From assembly GCA_947173945.1 (NCBI GenBank), contig CAMWGV010000003.1:17456-81455 (forward strand): a stretch of 64,000 bases of DNA, given 5' to 3'. The position numbers were made by a program, and so were the translations under genes. A model generated the notes under the pieces. That model was given only the letters and a program-made list of their open reading frames with translations, was not told the origin of the DNA and searched no databases. This DNA is from an uncultured Lachnospiraceae bacterium (lineage in GTDB: Bacteria > Bacillota > Clostridia > Lachnospirales > Lachnospiraceae). Positions 8,783 through 16,954 of this stretch are shown here, one piece after another. Within the stretch, counting starts at the first letter, position 1. Each line of letters begins with the position of its first letter.

Positions 8783-9676
8783 ATGTATCATTATAAAATT
8801 GGTATATGCGGAGGAGATTTTCATTACAATTTAAAGCTCATGGAATATTTAAATGGTCATGAAGATATTCCACTGAAGGCGGCAGTGTTTTCAACGGAAG
8901 CAGCAGTGGAGGAATATACTCAAGGTAATAATCTGGATATGTTGCTGGTAGGTGGAGAGAAGCCTGAAACAGAGCGTGACATACCAATCGCTTTCCTGTT
9001 GGAGCAAAGAAATGTGGGAGATGGAATATATAAGTATCAAAGCGCAGATACAATAGGGAAATCGATTATGGATATGCTTGGTAGAAGAAGCTGTGTAAAA
9101 GAGTCATCGTGGATTTGTATTTATTCACCTATAGGGCGGTGTGGAAAAACGACCCTTGCAAAATGCATTTGTAAATATCTTACAGGAAGTCTTTACATAG
9201 ATTTGGAGGATTATATAAGCTGCATGCCCAGGGAGGATGAACTTAAGGATGGAGAGCTTTTTATGTACTACCTCGCATCGGAAAGCGAGGAAATCATTAA
9301 GCTCCTAAAGAGACTTGGGGTATCGGAAAAAAACAGGGAAGGGTATATCAGGCTTATCGGAACAATTACATATCTTGACAGACAAATAAACTTCAAAATG
9401 CTGAGTTGGCTAAAGGCACTTATGGAACAGGAGAAATTCTTCAAAAATGTAGTTGTGGATATGGGAACGACTTCACTCACAAGCCTTCAAATGCTGGATA
9501 TATTTGACCGTGTGATTGTTCCGTATAAAGGGGATGAGACAAGCATGTGTAAACTCAATAATTTTAAAAGATTGATAAAAGAAAGAATGGGTAAGGAGGT
9601 GGAAAAAAAGATGAAATATATTGAATTAACATCAAGTGATATTGCGGAGGAGGATATAGGCAAGCTTATACTTTGA
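8783..9676 (+). CDS. tadZ: TadZ/CpaE-like ATPase
   Basis: 297 residues. The N-terminal 100 residues look like a degenerate receiver domain, followed by a MinD/ParA-like P-loop (YSPIGRCGKTTLAKCICKYL) and a Walker B-like strand (NVVVDMGTT). TadZ proteins position the Tad secretion machine at the pole or membrane. ATG 8783 is chosen over an upstream TTG (8759) because GGGAGG lies 6-7 bases before it. Divergent from classical TadZ, so the assignment rests partly on position between tadV and tadA. Confidence 0.75.
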   Translation: MYHYKIGICGGDFHYNLKLMEYLNGHEDIPLKAAVFSTEAAVEEYTQGNNLDMLLVGGEKPETERDIPIAFLLEQRNVGDGIYKYQSADTIGKSIMDMLGRRSCVKESSWICIYSPIGRCGKTTLAKCICKYLTGSLYIDLEDYISCMPREDELKDGELFMYYLASESEEIIKLLKRLGVSEKNREGYIRLIGTITYLDRQINFKMLSWLKALMEQEKFFKNVVVDMGTTSLTSLQMLDIFDRVIVPYKGDETSMCKLNNFKRLIKERMGKEVEKKMKYIELTSSDIAEEDIGKLIL

Positions 9677-9707
9677 ATTTTAAGACCGTGGGGAGGTGGG
9701 AATAGGT

Positions 9708-10952
9708 GTGGATAATACCGGATTAAAGGAAAAACTGAAAAGCAAGATAATGCTTGATATTGATATGACTGCTACGCTTACAGACAAGGATATTGGACAG
9801 GTGATAGATAGATGCATCATTGAGGAGAGTACAAAAACCTATATTCCTTTAAAGGAGAAGGTAAGACTCAGGGTGGAGCTTTTCAATTCGCTCAGAAAGC
9901 TGGATATACTTACAGAGCTTCTTGAGGATGATGAAATCAGTGAGATTATGGTTAATGGAGCGAATAATATATTTGTAGAAAAAAAAGGGAGGCTTTTAAG
10001 GACAGATAAGCATTTTGAAAGTGAGGACAAGTTACATACGGTTATACAACAAATAGTTGCAGGATGTAACAGGAGGATAAATGAATCAAGTCCTATAGTT
10101 GATGCAAGACTGCCGGATGGTTCAAGAGTTAACGTTGTTCAAAATCCAGTGTCACTCGGTGGACCGGTTCTGACAATACGGAAGTTTCCTCATAACGAAA
10201 TCACAATGGAACGCCTTGTACAAATGGGTTCCATAGATAAAAGAGTTGCAGATATATTAAGTCTTTTGGTTCGTGCAGGATACAACATATTTATTTCGGG
10301 AGGAACAGGTTCGGGAAAAACAACATTTTTAAATGCACTGTCAGATTTCATTCCTAAAGATGAAAGGATTGTAACTATAGAGGATTCGGCAGAACTGCAA
10401 ATTCAGGGCGTGGAAAATCTGGTGCGCCTTGAAGCAAAGGGGGCCAACATTGAGGGTGACAATGAAATTACAATAAGAAATCTGATTAAGGCAAGTCTTC
10501 GGATGAGGCCTGACAGAATTATAGTTGGGGAGGTGAGAGATGAGGCAGCTATAGATATGCTTGCAGCAATGGGAACAGGTCATGATGGAAGCTTAAGCAC
10601 AGGACATGCAAATTCAGCAAGAGATATGGTAAGCCGACTGGAGACGATGGTTCTTATGGGAATGGATATACCTCTTACTGCTGTGAGGATGCAAATAGCT
10701 TCCGCTGTAGATATTATTATCCATTTGGGTAGGCTCAGAGATAAGACAAGGCGGGTTATTGACATAGAGGAGGTGTGTAAAATGTTTGATGGCAATGTAA
10801 ATTTAAACAAGCTATTTGAGTTTGTTGAGCTTTCAGAAGGGGATGCCAGAGTGAAAGGTAGTATGAAAAAGGTAAATGATTTGATTAACACTTCAAAGCT
10901 TATGAGTGCAGGACTGATTAATCAATATAGGGAGGTATGGAGTGAAATATAA
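9708..10952 (+). CDS. tadA: TadA/CpaF secretion ATPase
   Basis: About 414 residues. Type II/IV secretion ATPase with Walker A (ISGGTGSGKTTFLNAL), an Asp box and Walker B (RPDRIIVGEVRDEAAIDML), and the His box (GHDGSLSTGHANS). It powers pilin assembly at the inner face of the membrane. GTG 9708 is likely the start, with GGGAGG upstream; a GTG at 9696 would put that site inside the gene. The 3' end overlaps tadB by 11 bases. Confidence 0.95.
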   Translation: MDNTGLKEKLKSKIMLDIDMTATLTDKDIGQVIDRCIIEESTKTYIPLKEKVRLRVELFNSLRKLDILTELLEDDEISEIMVNGANNIFVEKKGRLLRTDKHFESEDKLHTVIQQIVAGCNRRINESSPIVDARLPDGSRVNVVQNPVSLGGPVLTIRKFPHNEITMERLVQMGSIDKRVADILSLLVRAGYNIFISGGTGSGKTTFLNALSDFIPKDERIVTIEDSAELQIQGVENLVRLEAKGANIEGDNEITIRNLIKASLRMRPDRIIVGEVRDEAAIDMLAAMGTGHDGSLSTGHANSARDMVSRLETMVLMGMDIPLTAVRMQIASAVDIIIHLGRLRDKTRRVIDIEEVCKMFDGNVNLNKLFEFVELSEGDARVKGSMKKVNDLINTSKLMSAGLINQYREVWSEI

Positions 10953-11676
10953 GCTTTACACACCGGGGGTAGGCTGGTACATAGTGGAGCTTGTAAGGCT
11001 TGGTGCTATAGGTGTAATATGCAGCTTTTTGTTTTATGACAAATGGTGGGGAGTGCTTTTGTTGCAGCCATATTTGATATATCTGCACAAAAAAAGACTG
11101 GTTTTATTTAAAAATGATAAAAAAAGAAGCTTGCGTGAGGATTTTAAAAATGTGGTGGTTGGATTATCGGCGGCTTTATCAGCAGGGTATTCTATAGAAA
11201 ATGCATTTTCCTATGTACTGGATGAGCTTGAGAGTGCAGAGGAACAAAATTATATGGAAGATGAGCTTAAACTCATGTTAAATAAAATTTCCTGTGGAAG
11301 TGGTATCGATGAGGTTATGAGAGAGTTGGGGGATAAGAGCGAAATATCGGAAATAAGTCAATTATCAAGCCTGCTGGCTATAGGAAAAAAATATGGAGGA
11401 AATATTATTCATATTTTCAGGCAGTTTGCCTCTAGCATGGCAGAAAAAAGTTCTATAGAGCTTGAGATAAACACAATGATTGCAGCTAAAAAGCTGGAAG
11501 GAAAAATAATGACTGTTATGCCATTTATGATTATGTTATATCTTCGGATTACGGGAGTATCCTATTCGGATATCTTATATAAAAGTCTGTTTGGGCATGT
11601 TTTTATGACGGTATGTCTTGGTATAACAGCCGGTATGACACTTGCAATCGATAGAATCACCACAATAACCGTGTAG
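10942..11676 (+). CDS. tadB: TadB-like type II secretion F-domain protein
   Basis: 244 residues with N-terminal membrane helices, a cytoplasmic F-domain helical bundle (LSAALSAGYSIENAFSYVLDEL) and C-terminal membrane helices. It forms the inner-membrane platform of the Tad pilus with TadC. GTG start at 10942 with GGAGG 6 bases upstream, inside the end of tadA, so translation is coupled. Confidence 0.9.
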   Translation: MKYKLYTPGVGWYIVELVRLGAIGVICSFLFYDKWWGVLLLQPYLIYLHKKRLVLFKNDKKRSLREDFKNVVVGLSAALSAGYSIENAFSYVLDELESAEEQNYMEDELKLMLNKISCGSGIDEVMRELGDKSEISEISQLSSLLAIGKKYGGNIIHIFRQFASSMAEKSSIELEINTMIAAKKLEGKIMTVMPFMIMLYLRITGVSYSDILYKSLFGHVFMTVCLGITAGMTLAIDRITTITV

Positions 11677-11716
11677 TGCCTGCAATTATTAAGTTAAATC
11701 AACATGGAGGAACAAT

Positions 11717-13024
11717 ATGATTACAGTAAACATATTAGTGCTTGTTTTGTATATATTTCTTGTTATTATAAGCAGGCATCATTTCAGTAAATATAAGGGA
11801 GGCGTGAAGAAATCTAAATTTGTCAGGAAGCACGTTGTTTGCCCATTGCCAGTTACGAAAAAGCGGGTGGTGCTATGTCTGATTTTCTTCTTTATATTTA
11901 ATCTCCTGTCACTTGCTGCTGCGATAGTGGACAGAAAGGGGGATGACAGCAGCAATCTTATATCAAGGGACGGATATGGCGGAAAGACGAAGGAATATGA
12001 AATAAACATGGATTATCAAGGGGACAACACCAAGCTAAATTATGAGGTTTTGCCTTTGGAATATACAGCTTCAGAATTTTATGAGGAAAGTGAAAAGCTG
12101 TTTAGAGAGTATGAGAATGAGCTTGTAGGTGATAACACAGATTTGATGCATGTTTATTATGACATATGTATTCCGGAGGAGCGTCAGAAGCATTTTGAGC
12201 TTACATGGATGATAAGTGAGCCTGATATCGTTGCCTCAACCGGACAGGTGCACAGGGAAAAGCTTGATGTGAAAAAGTATGTTACGCTTACTGCCATATT
12301 GGAATATGGAGATTATATAAATAGTCACGAATATACTCTTGGAATTGAACCTATGGGTGAACCGGGAGTTCTGGAGAAGGTGCAGGAGGAACTTGACAAT
12401 TTAGAGAAAGAGAATCGTAACCAAAGGGAGATACAAATTCCGGATGAAATATCCGGAGTTAAGATATCATTACAGCAGGAAACAAACAATACATCTGTTC
12501 AAATTTTTACGTTTGGTTTTATTTTTTGTATTATTTTTGCACTTGGAGAAGCTGTAGATAAACGCAAAAGAATCAGTGATAGAAATAGGGTGCTAATGGA
12601 TTTGTATCCTGAGTTTGTAAATAGTTTATGGCTTTTTCTGAGTGCAGGTTTGACGGTGAAATCAGGGATATGTCGGATGATTAAAATGAATAAAGAAAAG
12701 AATGTTTTAGTTTTAGAGATGGAGCATGCAATTAATCAAATTGACTCCGGCTTAGATGAGTGTACGGCTTATGAGGAACTGGGACAAAGATTAGGACCCG
12801 TGGCCTACAGACGGCTTATGCATCAGATAAGCAGAAATTTAAAAATAGGAACGAAGGATCTGCTTAAGCTTATGGAAAATGAAGTCATCGTCTCGATGGA
12901 AATAAAAAAAGAAAATGTGAAGAAAAAGGGGGAGGAAGCTTCCACGAAGCTTTTAATTCCTATGGTTGTAATGCTTCTTGTTGTGATGCTCATAATAGTT
13001 ACTCCGGTTCTGGTGAGCTTATAA
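11717..13024 (+). CDS. tadC: TadC-like platform protein with a large extracytoplasmic insert
   Basis: 435 residues, longer than typical TadC (about 300). Membrane helices at about 4-19 and 50-70 are followed by about 190 hydrophilic, acidic residues. Then come a helix (FTFGFIFCIIFALGEAV), the F-domain (YPEFVNSLWLFLSAGLTV, CTAYEELGQRLG) and a C-terminal helix. By helix count the insert most likely lies outside the cytoplasm. The core role is platform protein with TadB; the insert is the unusual part. Confidence 0.85.
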   Translation: MITVNILVLVLYIFLVIISRHHFSKYKGGVKKSKFVRKHVVCPLPVTKKRVVLCLIFFFIFNLLSLAAAIVDRKGDDSSNLISRDGYGGKTKEYEINMDYQGDNTKLNYEVLPLEYTASEFYEESEKLFREYENELVGDNTDLMHVYYDICIPEERQKHFELTWMISEPDIVASTGQVHREKLDVKKYVTLTAILEYGDYINSHEYTLGIEPMGEPGVLEKVQEELDNLEKENRNQREIQIPDEISGVKISLQQETNNTSVQIFTFGFIFCIIFALGEAVDKRKRISDRNRVLMDLYPEFVNSLWLFLSAGLTVKSGICRMIKMNKEKNVLVLEMEHAINQIDSGLDECTAYEELGQRLGPVAYRRLMHQISRNLKIGTKDLLKLMENEVIVSMEIKKENVKKKGEEASTKLLIPMVVMLLVVMLIIVTPVLVSL

Positions 13025-13049
13025 CTAAGAAAAAATGGAGGTACACGTT

Positions 13050-13217
13050 ATGATAAAAAGGTTTATGGTGGACGAAGATGGTATGGGTGTTGTGGAGGTC
13101 ATTTTAATTATGGTAGTTCTGATTGCCATGGTCGCTATATTTCAAAAGCAGATTAAGGCATTGGTTATGAATATCTGGAGATCCATAAATTCAGATGCCA
13201 GTGATATATACTCATAA
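13050..13217 (+). CDS. Flp-like small pilin
   Basis: 55 residues. A short basic/acidic leader (MIKRFMVDEDGMGVVEV) is followed by one hydrophobic helix (ILIMVVLIAMVAIF), the layout of Flp1-like type IVb pilins, with the G-x-x-E processing region expected around DGMGVVEV. ATG 13050 is chosen because GGAGG lies 7-8 bases upstream; the ATG at 13035 contains that site. Presumed major pilin and substrate of the peptidase at 8315. Confidence 0.85.
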   Translation: MIKRFMVDEDGMGVVEVILIMVVLIAMVAIFQKQIKALVMNIWRSINSDASDIYS

Positions 13218-13278
13218 ATGCCTTATAAAACTCACAACATTGGATAAATAAAGGTAATAGGAGGAATAGGAGGAGAAC

Positions 13279-14778
13279 ATGAAAAATAGTGGACAGATAA
13301 CAGTGTTTTTATGTCTGATTATGAGCGGAATACTTTTGGTCGCTATGACTGTTATAAGTATAATTAACAGATTGTCAGCGGAAGAAAAGGCGGCTATAGC
13401 AACGAAAGGAGTGATATCAGATATAAAGGCTGAATACAACACTTACATATTTGAACATTATCATGTTCTCCTTTTTGATAAAACGTTAGGAGGATTAAGT
13501 GAAGCTGACATCGAGCAAAGACTTGAAAATAATATATCCGGAAGGCTGGGCAAAAGCTTTGCCATAGAACAGGCTGTGGTTAGTGATTATACATATATAT
13601 GGCAGAATGAATGTGCCGAGTTAAAAAAGCAGATTGAGGATTATACAAAATATGCAGTCATAAAAAATGAGGCAGATAAGATTATGGAAAAAGTAGGAGA
13701 GGGAAACGATACGTTGCCGGATGAGGTTGTTAATGATATAGAAGCAAGGGACAAGGAACAACGTGAGGCTAAAGAAAAAATAAAGAAGGAGGAAATAAAC
13801 CAAATAAAAGAGCAGGAAACAAAACAGGATGAAAACAAAGATACATCTGAGCAGAGCAAACAAAACGAGAACAAAGAAAATGAGAATAAAGAGGGAGGTA
13901 GTGTAAAAGATCCGAGAAATTTTACGAAATCAATAAATAACGTTGGATTGCTTTGGTTCGTAATTCCGGAGGACATGGAGATCAGTGCTGCTCAAATTAA
14001 TCTGGATGAATGCATTTCCAACAAAAGGAAAGGGAACATTCGGGATATGGTAAACATCAATATGGAATTTGATGATTGCAAGGATATGGTTAAGGATATG
14101 AAATCCGAGGAGGGCTGGAAGGATGGTCTGTTGTCATCAGCATGCGGTCTGGCATACAGTGTGGAGGTTTTTAACTGTGCTGTTAACACAGATATAAATG
14201 ACAGTTCTGTTTTAAGCTATGAGCTTGAATATCTTGTGAGTGGTAAAAATACTGACCGAAAAAATTTGGAAAAAACCGTGGCTAGAATCGTTTTACTGCG
14301 TTTCCCTCAAAATTATGTGTATCTTATTTCTGATGGCGCAAGAATGAAAAAGGTAATGAAAATCGCAAGGAGCCTTGCAGTTAAGACCAAAATACCTGCA
14401 TCGGTTTACAAGGTTCTGATAGCAGGGTGTTGGTCATATGTGGAGGGGATTGCAGACGTAAGGGTGTTGATGAAGGGTGAAAAAATACCTTTTATGAAAA
14501 GCAATGAAAGCTGGATAACGGATATAAATCATTTGGGTGAAAGCATATATGAGGGCAAAGGGCATGAGGATGGAACCTGTTATGAGGATTATATTATGAT
14601 GCTCCTTGCTATAAATATGAATCGGACATATTTTAGGATGCTGGACCTCATGGATATGAATGCAAGCGTTGAAGACACTGATTTTGATATTGAAAATGGG
14701 GCAACAGGCCTGAGGGTGGATTTTAAAATGACATATGGAGAAAAAGAATATAGTATCAGGCAGCAGGGAGGTTATTAA
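13279..14778 (+). CDS. DUF5702 protein of the Tad locus
   Basis: 499 residues. N-terminal pseudopilin-like segment (SGQITVFLCLIMSGILLVAM) as in DUF5702 proteins, which I know as Tad-locus companions in Lachnospiraceae. A long extracytoplasmic part follows, with a charged, low-complexity coiled coil at about 155-210 (rich in Lys, Glu, Gln, Asn), then a mixed domain. Function unknown; a minor pilin or a wall-spanning component fits. Strong ribosome site (AGGAGG). Confidence 0.8.
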   Translation: MKNSGQITVFLCLIMSGILLVAMTVISIINRLSAEEKAAIATKGVISDIKAEYNTYIFEHYHVLLFDKTLGGLSEADIEQRLENNISGRLGKSFAIEQAVVSDYTYIWQNECAELKKQIEDYTKYAVIKNEADKIMEKVGEGNDTLPDEVVNDIEARDKEQREAKEKIKKEEINQIKEQETKQDENKDTSEQSKQNENKENENKEGGSVKDPRNFTKSINNVGLLWFVIPEDMEISAAQINLDECISNKRKGNIRDMVNINMEFDDCKDMVKDMKSEEGWKDGLLSSACGLAYSVEVFNCAVNTDINDSSVLSYELEYLVSGKNTDRKNLEKTVARIVLLRFPQNYVYLISDGARMKKVMKIARSLAVKTKIPASVYKVLIAGCWSYVEGIADVRVLMKGEKIPFMKSNESWITDINHLGESIYEGKGHEDGTCYEDYIMMLLAINMNRTYFRMLDLMDMNASVEDTDFDIENGATGLRVDFKMTYGEKEYSIRQQGGY

Positions 14779-14873
14779 TGTCATTTGTCCTAACGTTTCC
14801 TGTCCTGCCATCTTAAAAAAATCCTCTCCGGGTGCAAACTATACGAAGGGCAGGGGCGTTAGGACAGATGACA
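14779..14873 (+). ncRNA. 95-base hairpin element between the DUF5702 gene and tadE
   Basis: The left arm at 14779-14795 starts right after a stop codon. It pairs with the right arm at 14857-14873 over 17 positions with a single G-U wobble (arm sequence TGTCATTTGTCCTAACG). An inner stem pairs CCTGCC with GGGCAGG. No T-run follows, so it is not a standard terminator. The right arm ends a few bases before the next gene's AAAAGGA site. It may be an operon-internal RNA element or a small repeat of MITE type. Confidence 0.55.
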
Positions 14874-14884
14874 TAAAAGGATGT

Positions 14885-15631
14885 ATGAAAAAGTTTAAGA
14901 ATAATAAAGGAAACACAGTTGTTGAGGCTACTCTTATACTTCCGATATTTTTGTTTGCCATGTTGGCATTGTATAGCTTTTGTCAATGTAAAATTGCAGA
15001 AAATCTGATATTTGAAGCGGCATCGGAAACAGCGGAATATCTGGCAGAGTATTCTTATATAGGGAATGGAAATAAGCTGATAACAGAGTATCGGTTTAAA
15101 AAATATCTGGACAATGAAGAACTTGTGGGAAGATATGTAACAGGTGGAATATCAGGAGTGGATTTTTCCGGTTCAAATTATTTGGATGATAATTACAATG
15201 TTGTCCTTCATGTGAGCTATAAGCTGAATATCAAAGTGCCTTTTTTTGATAAGTTTAATGAAAGAAAAAAATATACGATTACGCAGCGTGCATATATAGG
15301 CAATAAAAATAATTCAGAGCAAAACGAATATGAGAGTGAGACATATGTGTATGTTACGGATAACAGGGATGTATATCATTTGAGCAGAAGTTGTACGCAT
15401 CTGTCGTTGTCTGTTTCAAATGTAAGCAGGAAAATTGCAGGTGACAGGGGATTGCGGCCTTGTGAATTTTGCGGAGATGACTATACAAGTTTTGTTTACA
15501 TAACACAGACAGGAAATGCATATCATTCAGACAGAACCTGCGGTGGTCTTAAAAGGACAGTTTACAAGGTCAGCATAAGGGAGATTGGAAAGCTGCCGCC
15601 ATGTATGAGATGTGGAGGAACAATTAAATGA
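14885..15631 (+). CDS. TadE-like pseudopilin with two Cys-rich repeats
   Basis: 248 residues. N-terminal pseudopilin helix (NTVVEATLILPIFLFAMLAL) with the TadE glutamate. An extracytoplasmic beta-rich part follows, then two tandem repeats of about 44 residues (near 155-198 and 204-245). Each has the pattern VY-T...YH-x-x-R-x-C-x-x-L followed by PC-x-x-CG. The spacing of one His and three Cys suggests metal binding or disulfides. The frame is open upstream to 14735, but ATG 14885 fits the pseudopilin start and avoids translating the hairpin. Ends overlapping the next gene (ATGA). Confidence 0.8.
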   Translation: MKKFKNNKGNTVVEATLILPIFLFAMLALYSFCQCKIAENLIFEAASETAEYLAEYSYIGNGNKLITEYRFKKYLDNEELVGRYVTGGISGVDFSGSNYLDDNYNVVLHVSYKLNIKVPFFDKFNERKKYTITQRAYIGNKNNSEQNEYESETYVYVTDNRDVYHLSRSCTHLSLSVSNVSRKIAGDRGLRPCEFCGDDYTSFVYITQTGNAYHSDRTCGGLKRTVYKVSIREIGKLPPCMRCGGTIK

Positions 15632-16002
15632 AAAAAACATTCAAATGGGGAATTTGTAACAGTGGAAGCACTACAGTGGAAATGTGTCTTGTTATGCCGA
15701 TTGTGTTCATTGTTATTGTATTATGCATAGCGCTTTTAGTAAATTCATCTGTTGATATGAAGGCTCAGCAAATGGCATACAGCACAATATATACATACGA
15801 TGTTGATATGGACAATAAGGATATAAATATAGAAAACAGATGGAAGCTTTATACGGAAAAAGGATTCGTCAAAGCAGAGCCGAAGGACATAAGGGGAATA
15901 TTAGGATATAGTAATCAGATTGTTTTATACTGTACGGAATACAACAAATGTACGGAACGATTAAGGAGATGGCAGGCTTATGGAGATATATTTCAGGAGT
16001 AG
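15628..16002 (+). CDS. TadE/TadG-like pseudopilin
   Basis: 124 residues: short basic N-terminus, then a pseudopilin-type segment with the conserved glutamate (GSTTVEMCLVMPIVFIVIVL) and a small exported domain. Ribosome site GGAGG is 9 bases upstream inside the previous gene, and the start overlaps that gene's stop, so they are coupled. Minor pilin of the Tad pilus. Confidence 0.8.
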   Translation: MKKTFKWGICNSGSTTVEMCLVMPIVFIVIVLCIALLVNSSVDMKAQQMAYSTIYTYDVDMDNKDINIENRWKLYTEKGFVKAEPKDIRGILGYSNQIVLYCTEYNKCTERLRRWQAYGDIFQE

Positions 16003-16888
16003 TGATTTGGAAAATTATGTGGATATAAAAATAGGGAGTCTGAAAGAGCTTAAAGAATCTTCATCAGGTTACAAGCTGCCTATGATTGAAGAAAATAACA
16101 TACCATATATGCTTAGACCTTCAAGCGGTGAAATAGATGGTGAGATATGGCTCAAATACCTGACAGGTACATCTTATATTTTAGAACGTGTACTTTATAA
16201 GCTCAGACTGGATGGAGCCATGCTCAGACTTATATTTTCACAGATATGTGAGTGTATAGTGAGTCTTGAAAAATATCTTCTTGACGCAGAAGACCTTGTA
16301 TTGGAACCACAATATATTTTGTATAGGGCAGATGTAAGGAATATAGGGCTTATATATGTTCCCGGATACAGTAGGGATATAAAGACACAGATAAGACTTT
16401 TACTTGAGACACTTATGAAAAGGTTTGATCATCGGGACAGACCGGGTCTTGTATATATGTATGGGCTTTATGACATGATTTGCAGAGATACCGTATCTCT
16501 TGGACAATTCAGGGAGGAAGTACTGAAAGAAATAAAGGATGTAGAATGTATATTACCGGATAAAAAAACCAAACATAAGGAGGAGGCTAAGATTACAGGG
16601 CTTGTTCCACTGACAAATGGTGCACTTTCATCTATAGAGCTTAATGACTATAGTGATACGATTGTTATAGGACGTGGAAAACGGGAGTCAGATTACAGGT
16701 TGACCACCAATCAGATAAGCCGTATTCATGCATGTATATATAAACAGGGTGATGAAATAATAATTAAAGATGCGGATTCTACAAACGGAACATTTCTAAA
16801 CTACGAACGTTTAGGACCGGGAGAAGGTCGAATATTGCGGCAGGGAGACGTAATATCATTTGCCAATGAGGAATTCTTCGTTAAATAG
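15980..16888 (+). CDS. DUF6382-FHA domain protein
   Basis: 302 residues. The N-terminal 185 residues match the DUF6382 type (YLTGTSYILERVLYKLRLDG, QYILYRADVRNIGLIYVPGY). The C-terminal FHA domain has all the phosphothreonine-binding landmarks (IGRGKRESD, ISRIHACI, DADSTNGTFLN). FHA domains bind phosphothreonine peptides, so the pilus machine may be under Ser/Thr kinase control, though no kinase is in the window. Overlaps the pseudopilin gene by 23 bases and ends the operon. Confidence 0.87.
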   Translation: MEIYFRSSDLENYVDIKIGSLKELKESSSGYKLPMIEENNIPYMLRPSSGEIDGEIWLKYLTGTSYILERVLYKLRLDGAMLRLIFSQICECIVSLEKYLLDAEDLVLEPQYILYRADVRNIGLIYVPGYSRDIKTQIRLLLETLMKRFDHRDRPGLVYMYGLYDMICRDTVSLGQFREEVLKEIKDVECILPDKKTKHKEEAKITGLVPLTNGALSSIELNDYSDTIVIGRGKRESDYRLTTNQISRIHACIYKQGDEIIIKDADSTNGTFLNYERLGPGEGRILRQGDVISFANEEFFVK

Positions 16889-16911
16889 CCTTTACTAAAA
16901 AGGCTATTTTT
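16886..16911 (+). terminator. Terminator of the Tad operon
   Basis: TAGCCTTT (16886-16893), a 5-base loop and AAAGGCTA (16899-16906), followed by TTTTT. It begins inside the stop codon of the FHA gene. Confidence 0.88.
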
Positions 16912-16954
16912 GTTATATTAAAGTATATGTGACTAATTTTAAGAGGTGGATAAA

